Source: an uncultured Myxococcales bacterium (GTDB taxonomy: Bacteria; Myxococcota_A; UBA9042; DTJE01). Taken from it: a stretch of DNA of 43,689 nt. Location: assembly GCA_903857665.1 (NCBI GenBank), contig CAIOFV010000162.1:1-43689 (forward strand). The letters run 5' to 3'. Below the pieces are notes generated by a model, which did not search any database, was not told the origin of the DNA, and saw nothing but the letters and a program-made list of their open reading frames with translations. Within the stretch, counting starts at the first letter, position 1. Each line of letters starts with the position of its first letter. Below are positions 1 through 10,900 of this stretch, one piece after another. The position numbers were made by a program, and so were the translations under genes.

Positions 1-51
1 CGGGCGGCCGGGCACGCATACCGGTCAGGTCTGTCGATGCGGACTTGCGGC

Positions 52-80
52 TTGACACCCCTGGTCCGGACCCGGATAAT
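52..80 (+). promoter_or_regulatory. Sigma-70-type promoter for the first lipoprotein operon
   Basis: A perfect -35 TTGACA (52-57) is followed by a 17-bp spacer and a -10 GATAAT (75-80). Transcription would start near 87, so the start codon must lie downstream. This supports the ATG at 118 over an in-frame ATG at 37, which lies upstream of the promoter. It is the best promoter match in the window. Confidence 0.8.
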
Positions 81-117
81 TGCTCGGAACCGGAGTCTCC
101 CCACGGAGGAGCTTTTC

Positions 118-2244
118 ATGAGAGTGCGCTCGATTCTCGCGATCCTGGCGCTGGTGGTATTGGCTGCGCCGATCGCCTGCAAGAGCTCCGGCGGAAAGAT
201 CAACGCCACGTCGACGATCGAAATCGATCCGTCGGCGACCAGCGTCGAGGTCGATGCCAGCCAGTCGTCGTCCTACGTGATCACGGTGCGGAACACCGGT
301 CAAGGCAAGGTGCTCAACGTCACGGACGTCAAGCTGAACTACACGCCGGCGACCGATGCCGAGTCGGCGGGGGATCCCGCCTTCTCGCTGGTGGCGTCCG
401 GCCTGCCCGCGAAGGTGTCGCCGAAGGGCGAAGGCCTCGGCGCCGAAACGTACGAATTCACCGTCAACTTCCTGCGGTACGACGATTCCACGACGCGCGT
501 CGCGACCTTGACGATCGTCAACGACAATTCGACCGACGCGAACCTGCAGAACCTGAAGATCGTCTTCACGACCCGCCTCTGCGAGCCTTCGCTGCAGGCC
601 CCGGTCAAGGTGGACTTCGCCACGGTGACCCTGGAGGACAAGTCCGGGGAGCAGGACATCCTGTTGTCCAATACCGGATCCTGCCGACTGGTGATGGACT
701 GGCTGCTGCTGGACGGCTCCCCCGGGTTCATGGTGGACCTGGGTGACGGTCGCACCTTCACCGCGGCGGCTTCGGCGGAAGTCGTCCAGTTGACCCCCCC
801 CGTCACGATCGACGCGAACTCGGGCCTCAAGTGGACCTCGACGTTCACGCCCACGGATGGCGAGCCCGCGCAGGCCATCCTGACGTTGCACTCGAACGAG
901 ACCGGCGTCATCGACGGCAAGCGCCAGGTCGAGCTGGTCGGCAACTCGACGGGCCCGCGTCTGAAGGTGGACCCGGCCAAGGTCGAGTTCGGCGGCAAGA
1001 AGATCGGCAAGGCGGCCGGCGTCGTGGTCACGGTCACTTCCATCGGCACGCAGCCGCTGATCATCACGGGCATCGCGATGAAGACGCCCGACAGCAGCAC
1101 GGACTTCACGCTGGACTTCGCATCGACCCCCGAAATCACCGCCTTCTTCCCCAACGGCGCGCCGACCGCGGCCGCCCCGATCACGATCGAAGTGAACAGC
1201 TCGGTCAAGTTCCTGGCCAAGTTCACGCCCGACGTCAAGAACCCGACCGACGCCCAGGGCGCGGTGATCCAGGACACCGGCGCGATCGTGATTTCGTCCA
1301 ACACCTTCAGCCCGAAGACCGAGGTCCCGGAAACGGGCTATGGCGTCGATGTGGACTGCCCGCAGCCCGTCATCGTGATCGAGGAAGGCGAGGAGGCCAA
1401 GCCGCAGGACATCATCCACCTGCACGGCGAGCAGAGCCAGCCGGCCAGCGGGTCCATCCAGTCCTACTCGTGGACCGTGCAGCAGCCCTCGGACAACAAG
1501 TTCGCGCTGGTCCCGGCGGCGAACTTCTACGCGCCTACCCACGAAGTGAACGTCGGCGGCGACTACACGTACTGCCTGGACGTGTGCGACTCGGACTTCT
1601 GCTCCAGCGACCCGCAGTGCAAGACCACCGCCTGCAAGAAGGTGTCGGTCGTTCCCGACGAGGCGATCCACTGCGAGCTGACGTGGGACACGCCCGGCGA
1701 CAGCAACCAGTTCGACAGCGGGCCCGACGCGGGTTCCGACATGGACCTGCACTTCCTGCACCCGTTCGCCACCGGGCCCGACCTGGACGGCGACGGCAAG
1801 CCGGACGGCTGGTTCGACATCCCCTACGACGTGTTCTGGTACAACAAGAACCCGGAATGGGAATCGGTGAACCCGAACGTCGCGGACAACCCCTCGCTGG
1901 ACCGTGACGACACGGACGGCGCCGGCCCCGAAAACGTCAACCTGCGCGTGCCGGTCGCCGGCCGCGTGTACCGCGTCGGCGTCCATTACTGGGACGACCA
2001 CGGGTTCGGCTTCAGTTATCCGCGCCTCAAGTGCTACATCTGGGGACAGTTGGTGTTCGACCGCGACCTCGAGGCCCTCGGGCACAAGATGGTCAAGTGC
2101 GACATGTGGGAAGCCGCGACGATCACCTGGCCCCAGGGAATCGTGACCGCGGTCCAGAATGCCGACGGCAGCCTGAAGATCACGCCGAACTACATGAACA
2201 ACGCGTTCGTGGTCGTCGGTGGCAGTTCCTGCGGCCAGCAGTGA
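118..2244 (+). CDS. Secreted lipoprotein with ASH/choice-of-anchor-D-like repeats, PKD-like domain and Ca-binding loop
   Basis: The 708-residue product is probably exported and lipid-anchored: a hydrophobic N-terminus ends at Cys22 in APIAC, though Pro at -3 makes the lipobox imperfect. ATG 118 is chosen because GGAGGA lies at 105-110 and the promoter ends at 80. Residues 25-400 hold about three beta-sandwich repeats of the ASH/choice-of-anchor-D kind, recognised by the VEFG...NTG pattern. Residues 414-530 look PKD-like (SYSWTV) with clustered Cys. The C-terminal 180 residues carry an acidic loop, DLDGDGKPDGW, like a thrombospondin-type-3 or EF-like Ca site, plus a Trp/Tyr-rich beta domain. 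It heads a three-gene lipoprotein cluster with a 35-bp gap to the next gene. No enzymatic motif is seen; a structural or adhesive surface role is inferred. Confidence 0.85.
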   Translation: MRVRSILAILALVVLAAPIACKSSGGKINATSTIEIDPSATSVEVDASQSSSYVITVRNTGQGKVLNVTDVKLNYTPATDAESAGDPAFSLVASGLPAKVSPKGEGLGAETYEFTVNFLRYDDSTTRVATLTIVNDNSTDANLQNLKIVFTTRLCEPSLQAPVKVDFATVTLEDKSGEQDILLSNTGSCRLVMDWLLLDGSPGFMVDLGDGRTFTAAASAEVVQLTPPVTIDANSGLKWTSTFTPTDGEPAQAILTLHSNETGVIDGKRQVELVGNSTGPRLKVDPAKVEFGGKKIGKAAGVVVTVTSIGTQPLIITGIAMKTPDSSTDFTLDFASTPEITAFFPNGAPTAAAPITIEVNSSVKFLAKFTPDVKNPTDAQGAVIQDTGAIVISSNTFSPKTEVPETGYGVDVDCPQPVIVIEEGEEAKPQDIIHLHGEQSQPASGSIQSYSWTVQQPSDNKFALVPAANFYAPTHEVNVGGDYTYCLDVCDSDFCSSDPQCKTTACKKVSVVPDEAIHCELTWDTPGDSNQFDSGPDAGSDMDLHFLHPFATGPDLDGDGKPDGWFDIPYDVFWYNKNPEWESVNPNVADNPSLDRDDTDGAGPENVNLRVPVAGRVYRVGVHYWDDHGFGFSYPRLKCYIWGQLVFDRDLEALGHKMVKCDMWEAATITWPQGIVTAVQNADGSLKITPNYMNNAFVVVGGSSCGQQ

Positions 2245-2279
2245 CCGATGGCTCCCCCGTCCGCCCGGAGGTGAGGCTC

Positions 2280-5200
2280 ATGATGCGCATGCTTGCACGG
2301 GTCTTCTGCGCCGTGTCGGTGGCCCTCCTGGTCGGCGGCAACGGATGCTCCTGCCAGGGCGGCACTGCGGCGGACGACCTGAACCTGTCGTACCTCCCGC
2401 TGACGATCGACTTCGGGACGGTCCCGATCCAGACGTCGAAACCGATCACCGTGCACCTGACGCACGTGGGCACCTCCGGCACCATCGTGATCAGCAAGGT
2501 GTTCGTCGATAGCACGAATCCCGACTTTTCGGTGGACCAGCCCGCGCTGACCAGCCTCACGCCCGGACAGGAAACCGAGGTCACGGTGACCTACGCGCCG
2601 ACGTCGTCGTCGGACGCCTCCGGGTACCTCGTGATCAAGCACAACGTGCCGCCGGCCTCCGAAACGCGCATCCCGATCACCGCGAACGGCCAGTTGGCGG
2701 ACCTGATCGCGAACCCGAACCCGATCGATTTCGAGGACGTGCTGGCCGGTGACGCCAAGACCCTCGACGTGACCGTCAAGAACATCGGGACCGACCAGGT
2801 GACGATCAAGCAGATCTACCTGAAGACCGACGGCAGCCACGACTTCTCGCTGCAGGCCCTGGTGCTGCCCAACAACCAGCCCCTCCCGGTGGACCTCCAG
2901 CCGGGCGACGACCTGGGCCTGGTGATCCAGTACAAGCCCATGGGCGGCAACGACGACGTGTCGTCGCTGGTGGTCGAGGGCGAAACCCGCGGCAGCCTGC
3001 AGACGTGGAACTTCGACGTCCTGGGCCGCGAACTGGGCCCGGTGCTGGAGGTCGCGCCCGCGGCCATCGACTTCCAGTGGGTGCCCCTGAACGAAAACCG
3101 GGAGCAGGCCCTGCTGTTGAAGAACGTCGGCAACTCCGACCTGGAAATCCAGTCCCTGTACGTGGCCCCGGGCGGCGACGCGAACATCGCGATCAAGGAC
3201 GGCCCGACCGGCACCGTGACGATCCCCGCGGGCACCGACAAGACCTACACGGTGACCTGGACCGCCAAGGTGCCCAAGCCCGCCAGCGCGGACCCGATCG
3301 GCAGCATCGGCATCCTCAGCAACGACCCGAACAGCCCGGCCCTGATCCCCGTGTTCGGCCAGGTCGATGCTCCCTACCTGACCGTGGTGCCCGACTTCAT
3401 CGATCTGGGCTACGGCCCGCAGAACCAGCCCACCTCGCGGACGCTGACGGTCCGCAACGACGGCCACGGCCCGCTGACGATCACCGCCATGACGATCACG
3501 AACCTCAGCACGTCCCAGTACGGGGCCGAGTTCACGTACTCCGTGGATGCGAAGTACGCGACGGGGCCGGGCGGCGCCTGGGTCGTGGCCGGCAACCAGT
3601 CGATGCCGGTCACGCTGACGTTCATCAACAAGGGCCCGGCCATGGGCACCGCCACGGCCGACCTGGTGATCACGTCGAACAGCCCCGGCAACGAGTCGGT
3701 CACGGTCGGGATGACGGTTTCCCGGACGGGCTCGCCGGTCTGCAAGGTCGCGTTCAGCCCGGCGGGGGTCACGAACTTCGGGACCGTGGCCCAGGGCTTC
3801 CACAAGGAACTGGCGGTCAACCTGGTCAACACCGGATCGGGCTTCTGCTCGTTCCTGTCGGCGAAGATCGAGGACTGCATCGGGTTCGGCGGCATGTCGA
3901 TGACGTGCATGGCCCCGGGCACCTCGACGAACTCCAAGAACTTCCAGTTCGCGGCCCTGCCTCCGGCCACCATGAACGGCATGGCTCCCGGCGCGGTGGT
4001 CCCGTTGCGCATCCGCTTCTCGCCCACCAACGTCGCGTCGGCTTTCGGCGACCTGACGGAGTTCGACGCGATCCTGTCCGTGAAGATCTACGACGCCGCG
4101 AACAAGCTGAACCTGGTCCTGCCCCCGGTCCCCGGCGGCACGACCCCGACCTATTCGGCGAACCTCAAGGGCACGGGCGGCATCGTGCAGGTGTCGGTGC
4201 TGCCGGACAAGGTCGATTTCGGCAAGGTGACGATCGGGTGCTGGTCGCGTCCGCAGAAGGTGTGCGTGTACAACACGGGCAGCATGGCCCTGAACATCAC
4301 CGACATCAAGCTGGTCGGCTGCACGCCGGAGTTCCACACGAAGAACGTCCCGGCGATGCCGAAGGGCGTGTCGGCGGCGGCCCCGTTCTGCTTCGAGATC
4401 GCGTATGCCCCGCAGGACGAGGGCGCGGACGAGTGCACGATGCAGGTGACCAGCGACGATCAGACGGTGTCGGCGCTGACGGTCGCGCTGATGGGTTCCG
4501 GTACCTACGACACGCACCAGACCGACACGTTCAAGCAGGTGTCCGGCCAGGACGTGGACGTGCTGTTCATCATCGACGACTCGGGTTCCATGTGCGACAA
4601 GCAGCAGGAACTGACGGACAACTTCGCCTCGTTCATCGGCATGTCGACCCTGTGGAGCAACAACTTCCACCTCGGCGTGATGAGCCTGAACGTGGTGATC
4701 GACACGGTCATCGGGAAGTTGAACCGCGGCAACAAGAACGTCACGCCGCGCTACGTGGTTCCCGGGTCGCAGGCCACGTCCCAGTTGAAGACCCTGGTCA
4801 ACATGGGATGCGACGGCGGTTCGGACGCGCAGGAAGCCGCGCTGCAGGCGGGCCAGGTCGCCCTGGCGGCCCCGATGACCTCCGAAACGGGGGTCGCCTG
4901 CTCGACGGATGACACGTGCAAGAACGACAAGAACCTGTGCACGGACCCCAAGACCTGCCCGTACTACTGCATCGAGGGTACCTGCGGCGGCTGGAACAAG
5001 GGCTTCCTGCGCGACGACGCGCAACTGGAAATCATCATCCTGTCGGACGAGGAGGACCAGTCCACCGGAACGCCGGCCTTCTACATCGACTTCTTCAAGA
5101 ACATCAAGGGCTACTACAACGTCAACATGATGCACGTGAACACCATCGTGCAGGACGGGACCTGCACGTACACCGACACGACCACGACGCCCGCGACGGT

Positions 5201-5522
5201 GACCACCCTCCCCGCGGCGGAGCGGTACCTCGCCGTGGCGGACGCGACCGGCGGCAAGAAGGGCAGCATCTGCGACCCGACGTTCGCGACCGTGATGAAC
5301 GAGATCGGCGCCCAGGCGTTCGGCCTCAAGGTGCAGTTCTACCTCAGCCGCCTGGCCGACCCGGCCACCGTGGCGGTGAAGGTCAAGGGCCAGGCGTGCA
5401 CGTCGGGCTGGAAGTACGATTCGGCGTCGAACGCCGTGGTGTTCGACCAGGCCGGGGCCTGCATGCCCCAGCCCGGCGACGACATCGTGATCGATTACGA
5501 CACGCTGTGCCTGAACGGTTGA
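2280..5522 (+). CDS. Lipoprotein with tandem ASH-like repeats and C-terminal VWA domain
   Basis: The product has 1080 residues. ATG 2280 follows GGAGGTGAGG (2267-2276). The signal segment ends at a Cys in GGNGCSC, an atypical but plausible lipobox. Residues 30-750 form about six or seven ASH/choice-of-anchor-D-like units, each opening with a pattern such as IDFGTVPI or VDFGKVTI and carrying an NxGT turn. From about residue 758 there is a von Willebrand A domain. Its MIDAS DxSxS is intact (D766, S768, S770), and LSDEEDQS near D923 probably supplies another metal ligand. A Cys-rich insert (residues 874-902, six Cys) sits inside the VWA domain. Such proteins usually bind metal-dependent protein partners at the cell surface; here that is inference. 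It is second in the lipoprotein cluster, 66 bp before the next gene. Confidence 0.87.
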   Translation: MMRMLARVFCAVSVALLVGGNGCSCQGGTAADDLNLSYLPLTIDFGTVPIQTSKPITVHLTHVGTSGTIVISKVFVDSTNPDFSVDQPALTSLTPGQETEVTVTYAPTSSSDASGYLVIKHNVPPASETRIPITANGQLADLIANPNPIDFEDVLAGDAKTLDVTVKNIGTDQVTIKQIYLKTDGSHDFSLQALVLPNNQPLPVDLQPGDDLGLVIQYKPMGGNDDVSSLVVEGETRGSLQTWNFDVLGRELGPVLEVAPAAIDFQWVPLNENREQALLLKNVGNSDLEIQSLYVAPGGDANIAIKDGPTGTVTIPAGTDKTYTVTWTAKVPKPASADPIGSIGILSNDPNSPALIPVFGQVDAPYLTVVPDFIDLGYGPQNQPTSRTLTVRNDGHGPLTITAMTITNLSTSQYGAEFTYSVDAKYATGPGGAWVVAGNQSMPVTLTFINKGPAMGTATADLVITSNSPGNESVTVGMTVSRTGSPVCKVAFSPAGVTNFGTVAQGFHKELAVNLVNTGSGFCSFLSAKIEDCIGFGGMSMTCMAPGTSTNSKNFQFAALPPATMNGMAPGAVVPLRIRFSPTNVASAFGDLTEFDAILSVKIYDAANKLNLVLPPVPGGTTPTYSANLKGTGGIVQVSVLPDKVDFGKVTIGCWSRPQKVCVYNTGSMALNITDIKLVGCTPEFHTKNVPAMPKGVSAAAPFCFEIAYAPQDEGADECTMQVTSDDQTVSALTVALMGSGTYDTHQTDTFKQVSGQDVDVLFIIDDSGSMCDKQQELTDNFASFIGMSTLWSNNFHLGVMSLNVVIDTVIGKLNRGNKNVTPRYVVPGSQATSQLKTLVNMGCDGGSDAQEAALQAGQVALAAPMTSETGVACSTDDTCKNDKNLCTDPKTCPYYCIEGTCGGWNKGFLRDDAQLEIIILSDEEDQSTGTPAFYIDFFKNIKGYYNVNMMHVNTIVQDGTCTYTDTTTTPATVTTLPAAERYLAVADATGGKKGSICDPTFATVMNEIGAQAFGLKVQFYLSRLADPATVAVKVKGQACTSGWKYDSASNAVVFDQAGACMPQPGDDIVIDYDTLCLNG

Positions 5523-5588
5523 CGAGGAGACGTCGCCGGCCCCCGTGGTCGGTGTTCCCGTGAGGTCCCCCGGAAAGGAGCGCCTACG

Positions 5589-7727
5589 ATGAATACGCGT
5601 GGTTCCACCGTTCGATGGATCGCGATGCTGGCCGTCGCCGCTTCCCTTGCGGCAGGTTGCACCCGGGCGGGCTCGACCCCGGCACCCGCGCTGTACATCA
5701 CGGCGGCGGGCGCGCTGGTCAGCCCGGTGGACCAGGTGAAGGAAGGCGTGACGCTGGCGTTCGTGTCGGGCGGCGGGCAGATCAGCCTGGTGTTCGGCAA
5801 CACGGGCGATGCTCCCCTGATCATCAGCAAGGTCGAGGTGGTGACGAAGAACCGCGACATGGACGTCCTGCCGAACCTGGCCGGCCTGTCGTTTCCCTGG
5901 ACCGTTGCCGCGGGCGAGGCGCTGTCGTCCTCCGCGTCGGTGCTGAAGCTGGTGGTCCACTTCACGCCCGGCGCGAACCCCGACGACACCGCGACGCAAA
6001 TGAAGATCACGACCAACGACGAGTCGATGCTGGGCGGCGTGTTCACCTTCTCGCTGGCTCCCGAGGAGAAGGTCCCGCAGCTTTCGGCGAACCCGCCGAA
6101 CTACGTGTTCCTGAACGCGACGGCCACGTCGTCCGATTCGGTCGACATCGTCCTGTCGAACACCGGGTCCGAGGCGCTGGCGCTGGGCAACGTCTACTTC
6201 GAGACCGAGTCTTCGGCCTACGCGATCATCAGCGGCCGGCCCAACAAGGACACGATCATCGACCCCGACAACTCCGGTTCGGGCAACGGCCCGCGGACGC
6301 TGAGGGTCGAGTACCGGCCCTTCGAGCCGCCGGACGACAACTACCTGGTGGTCGAATGGGGCAAGGTCGTCAGCACCGACGTGACGTGCAACAGCGACAA
6401 GGCCTGCCAGCAGAGCGCGACGCTGTGCAGCAAGGCGGACAAGGTCTGCCCCTACACGTGCGGGAACGGCCACTGCATGTGCTCGTCCGACGCCGACTGC
6501 AAGGCGTACTGCGACGACGCGACGTGCAGCGACGTGTGCATGACGGGCGTCTGCCGTGAGCCCCAGTTCGCCAAGGTGAAGCTGAGCGGCAACGTCGAGG
6601 CCGGGCAGTTGGCTGTCGATTACGGCGACGCGCTGACGGGGTGCGTGGACTACACCGCGATCACCGAGGTCGGCGCGACCTGCACCAAGATGGTCAAGCT
6701 GTCCAACAGCAAGCCCGGCCTGGTCAAGCTGACGAAGCCGACCGTGCGCGTCGGCACCGGCCTGACCAGCCCCTACACGGTCGAGTGGTACAGCCTGGGC
6801 GCGACCCAGGCGGGGGACTGCGCCCCGGTGGTCGGCACGCCGATCACCGCCGGCCAGTTCAGCCTGACCGAGCAGAACGGCCCGATCACGGTGGCCGTCA
6901 CCTACACGGCGCCGGGCGCCAAGGCCGCCAACGGCGAACTGGTGGTGGCCTTCAATTCGCCCTATGCCGGCGAGCAGATCGTGCCGCTGTGCGGCGGCTT
7001 CAAGAAGGGCGAACTGGGCGTCGCGCCTCCCCCCGGCGCCACCAACATCGTGCTGTTCGCGATGGAGCCGACCAAGAAGGCGACCAAGACCGTCGTGCTG
7101 ATGAACAAGGGCAACGCGCCGCTGGAGCTGAAGGGCGTGTCCGCGTCCCCGGTGAACGTGGGCATCGACCCCGAGGGCTTCAAGGTGCTGAACGCCCCGA
7201 CGGGCGCGGCCCTGACGATGGAGGCGGGCGCGCTGCTGCCGCTGACGATCGAGTTCGACGGGAACCTGATCGAGATCACCGACCCCGACGTTTCGGGGCC
7301 TGTGGCGTTGAACGGGCTGCTGAACGTGGACTACGTGGACCCGCTGGTGGGCGGCGACGCACGTTCGATCTCCAACCTGATCGGGTGGGTGAACGTGAAG
7401 GACGTGACCCTCCCCGTCGCGGACCCGGGCACCCCGGCCGATTATGCCGGTGCGAAGGTTGCGGAATCGTTCGTCCTCGACGGCAGCAAGAGCGTCGCAG
7501 GCACGTTCCCGATCGCCGAAGGGGTCGGCTGGATCTGGTTCGTTTCCGCCAAGCCGATTGCCAGCAAGGTGTTCCTGAACCCGGGCCCGGGACCGGCCAT
7601 GGTCACCGTGATCCCGGACGTCGCAGGTTCCTACGAGTTCCGGCTGGTCGTCTACTCCTACGACACGGACAGCCGCCTGTCGTTCTTCAGCGACGAGGCT
7701 TCGGTCACCGTCACCGTCGCTCCCTAG
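5589..7727 (+). CDS. Lipoprotein with ASH-like repeats, Cys-rich insert and PKD-like C-terminus
   Basis: The 712-residue product starts at ATG 5589 behind GGAAAGGAG (5572-5580). Its signal peptide ends in a clear lipobox, LAAGC. Residues 35-255 contain beta-sandwich repeats of the choice-of-anchor-D type. Residues 267-325 are very Cys-rich; the first six Cys follow almost the spacing seen inside the VWA domain of the preceding gene product. More ASH-like units follow at 330-610, and the last 100 residues look PKD-like (FVLDGSKSVAG at the start, VTVTVAP at the end). There is no VWA domain or catalytic motif. The third member of the cluster, it probably arose by duplication with its neighbours and acts as a surface or outer-membrane structural lipoprotein (inferred). 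Confidence 0.85.
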   Translation: MNTRGSTVRWIAMLAVAASLAAGCTRAGSTPAPALYITAAGALVSPVDQVKEGVTLAFVSGGGQISLVFGNTGDAPLIISKVEVVTKNRDMDVLPNLAGLSFPWTVAAGEALSSSASVLKLVVHFTPGANPDDTATQMKITTNDESMLGGVFTFSLAPEEKVPQLSANPPNYVFLNATATSSDSVDIVLSNTGSEALALGNVYFETESSAYAIISGRPNKDTIIDPDNSGSGNGPRTLRVEYRPFEPPDDNYLVVEWGKVVSTDVTCNSDKACQQSATLCSKADKVCPYTCGNGHCMCSSDADCKAYCDDATCSDVCMTGVCREPQFAKVKLSGNVEAGQLAVDYGDALTGCVDYTAITEVGATCTKMVKLSNSKPGLVKLTKPTVRVGTGLTSPYTVEWYSLGATQAGDCAPVVGTPITAGQFSLTEQNGPITVAVTYTAPGAKAANGELVVAFNSPYAGEQIVPLCGGFKKGELGVAPPPGATNIVLFAMEPTKKATKTVVLMNKGNAPLELKGVSASPVNVGIDPEGFKVLNAPTGAALTMEAGALLPLTIEFDGNLIEITDPDVSGPVALNGLLNVDYVDPLVGGDARSISNLIGWVNVKDVTLPVADPGTPADYAGAKVAESFVLDGSKSVAGTFPIAEGVGWIWFVSAKPIASKVFLNPGPGPAMVTVIPDVAGSYEFRLVVYSYDTDSRLSFFSDEASVTVTVAP

Positions 7728-7849
7728 CGATGTCGTCGAGCCTTCCGTGAAACCCCCTCCGCGCTGACACGGTCACCCTTTTCGACACACCCCCCCCACC
7801 CGTGCCCTCGTGCGCAGGCGCGTGACGCGACGCGCATGCGCCTTCCACC

Positions 7850-7878
7850 TTGCCCGCCCGTTGTTGATCTGCTATACC
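7850..7878 (+). promoter_or_regulatory. Putative promoter of the giant TPR gene
   Basis: TTGCCC (7850-7855), a 17-bp spacer and TATACC (7873-7878) give the right geometry for a sigma-70-type promoter. Transcription would start near 7885, about 40 nt before ATG 7926. The rest of the 198-bp gap (7728-7925) shows C-rich runs and no gene or clear terminator. Confidence 0.5.
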
Positions 7879-7925
7879 CGACCGACGTAGGGTTCCTTGG
7901 ACCTGCACCGCGGAAGGAGACACTC

Positions 7926-10900
7926 ATGGACGTCACGGAACTGCTGGCCACGATCCAGAACGAACCCGCCGCCGCCGTCACCCGGATCGAGGAGGCGCTT
8001 CAGGCCGCCCTCACCGAGGGGGGCGAAGGCGCCGCGGAGGGGTTGCTGGAGGAACTCGCCACCGGATGCGGGGAGACGGCCCAGGCCGAGGCCCTGCTGA
8101 AGGCCCTGGACGGGACGTTCCGCAGGCACCGCGAATCCGAGCTGGGCCGCGTGACCGCGTGGCAGGCCGGGCGCCTGGCGTGGAAGACGCTCTGCGACGT
8201 GGTGCGGGCCGAGTTCTACATGCGGGCCGTCGGCGGCTCCGGGCCCCATGCCGAGGAGTGGCGGGACTTCTACCGGACGTTCTATGCCAGCCGCGGCAAC
8301 TGGCTGCGCCTGGAGCAGTTCCTGGGCGAAGTGTCCCAGCAGGGCGGGATGACCCAGGTCGACATGAAGCGCACGCTGGCCCGCACGGCCCGCGAGTTCG
8401 ACAATCCCAGCAAGGAATTGTCCTACTGGCAGGCCCTGGCCCAGGCGGTCCCGGGCGACAAGGAATCCGACGCGGAACTGGAGCGCCTGTACACGAAGCT
8501 GGAACGCTGGCCGTCGCTGGCCGACCTGTACAAGGAGCGCCTGAAGACCGTCGCCGACGATGACGCGGCGGGCAAGTCCGAGCTGCTGCTGAAGATGATC
8601 GCCATCTACGGCGACAAGATGAAGGCCGAGCCGAAGGTGCTGGCCACATACCAGATGATCCTGGACGCCGATCCGTCCAACATGGAGGCGATCGACGCGC
8701 TGCTGACGCGGTACGAGGCCGCCGGCCGCTGGCCCGACTATGCGAAGGTGCTGGTCCGCAAGATCGACGCGACGTCGGACACCGCCGAACGCATCCGCCT
8801 GCGCGAAGTGCAGGCGAACCTGATGGAAACCCGGTTCGCCAACGCGCTGGAAGCCCTGAAGGCCTACGAGCAGATCCACGAACTGGCCCCGGAACGCCGG
8901 GACATCATCGAAAAGCTGAAGGACCTGTACGAGAAGCGGCGCGACTTCGAAAGCCTGATCCGGCTGCGTCGCACCGAGGCCGAGGGCCTGGAGGACGCCG
9001 AGGCGCGGGCGGCGGTGTATGTCGACCTGGCGATGACGGCGACGGATCGCCTGCGCAAGTTCCCGCTGGCGATCGAGCTGTGGGAAAAGGTCCTGGAAAT
9101 CGATCCGCGGCACGCGGAAGCGCTGAAGGCCCTCGAAGGCCTCTACGAGCGCGAGAAGCTGGTCGAGAAGCAGTGCGAAATCCTGCAGCGCCGGTACGAG
9201 CTGGCGCCCAACGACGCCGAGCGGATCGCCTGCCTGGAAAAGCTGGCGGGCCTGTACGGCGCCAAGCTGAACGACGCCAGCGCCGCGCTGGACACCTGGC
9301 GGCGGATCCTGGACGTGAACCCGGGCCACGACCGCGCCAAGCGCGAACTGCGGGCGCGATACCTGGCCGAGCACCGGTGGGACGACCTGGACTGGTTCCT
9401 CCGGAAGTTCGGCACGGTGGACGAACTGGCCCGCACGCTGGAAAGCCAGGTCGGGTCGGTCACCGATTCGCGCGAAAAGCGCGTGCTGCTGATCAAGCTG
9501 GCGGGACTGTGGCGGGACGAACTGGCCCAGCCGGCCCGCGCGGTGAAGGACCTGGAGCAGGTCCTGTCGCTGTTCCATGACGACCTCCAGGCTGCGACGG
9601 AACTGATCGCGCTGTACCGGGGCCTGTCGGACTGGCGGCGCCTGCCCCCGGTGTACGACGTCGCCATCGCCGGCACCACGGACGCCCTGGATCGCCGCCG
9701 GCTGATGATCGAGGCGGCGGAAATCCACGAGCGCCACCTGGGCAACGGCGAGCGGGCGTTCTTCTGGTACCTGGAGGCCTTCAAGGAGGACCTGCGCGAC
9801 GATCGCCTGCGCGAGGACCTCGAGCGCCTGGCCGGTCCCTCGGACAACTGGGAGATCTACGCGGCCGTGCTGGAGCAGGCGGCCGAGCTGCTGGACGACG
9901 AGAGCGGCAAGGTCCGCGCGTTCCTGCGCGTGGGCGAGATCCACACCGAGCACATCCGGAATCCCGAAGCGGCGCAGGCCGCGTTCCAGCGGGCCCTGGA
10001 ACTGGACCCCGGCAACCGCGAGGCGATCCGCGCGCTGGAGGTGCTGTATCGCCAGTTCGAGCGCCACGAAGCCCTGATCGACGTGCTGAAGAAGCGCCTG
10101 GGCCTCGAACGTCGGAACGACGAGCGGACCGCAGTCCGGTTCGAGGTCGCCCAGATCCTGTACCACAAGCTGAACCGCGTCGATCCGGCCGTGGCGATGT
10201 ACGAGGAGATCCTGTCGACCGAGCCCGGCGAGGCGAAGGCCTTCGAGGAACTGGGCGAATTGCTGCTGGCCGAAAAGCGCTTCGAGGCCCTGCGCGACGT
10301 GCTGATCCGGCAGGTCGACGTCGGGTCGGGATCGTCGTCGGCGCTGGCCGACCTGCATGCGCGCATCGGCATGCTGACGACCGCCCTGGAAGGGCCTTCG
10401 CCGGCGGCAATCGAGCGCTTCGCACAGGCCCTGTCCCTGGAGCCGGGCCACGCGGATACGCTGGGCTTCCTGGAGGACATGCTGGGCGTCGAGGATCTGC
10501 AACTGGCGATCATCGACCTGCTGAAGGGCCCCTTCGAGGCGGCGCGCCGGTGGGCCGATCTGGCCGACCTGAACGAAATCGAATTGCAGCGCCGTGGCGA
10601 CACGCTGGAAACCGTGTCGCTGCTGTGGCGCCTGGACGACCTGTACACCTGGTCGGTGCCCGACGCCGCGAAGCGGTTCCGGACGCTGTCCCGCATCCTG
10701 GAAGTGACCCCCGACGACCCGAAGTGCTGGGACGCCCTGGAGGCGACGGCCGGCGAGGTCGAAGGCTGGCGCGAACTGTCCTCCCGCTACGAGAAGGCCG
10801 TCGCGGCGATCGGCATCGCATCGAGCCGCGTCGATCTGGCCCTGCGCCTGGCGCGCATCGCCTGGGACCGGCTGGGCAACGTCGAGCACGCCCGCAAGGT

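Noticed and set aside
37..117. Extended start of the first lipoprotein
   Set aside because: It overlaps the TTGACA/GATAAT promoter and would bury the signal peptide; ATG 118 has a ribosome-binding site.
25..2085. 686-codon minus-strand frame opposite the first lipoprotein
   Set aside because: Arg/Asp/Val-rich shadow with no domain; it also crosses the strong + strand promoter.
2190..6473. 1427-codon open frame on the minus strand opposite the lipoprotein genes
   Set aside because: Arg/His/Val-rich shadow of three well-supported sense genes with signal peptides and ribosome-binding sites.
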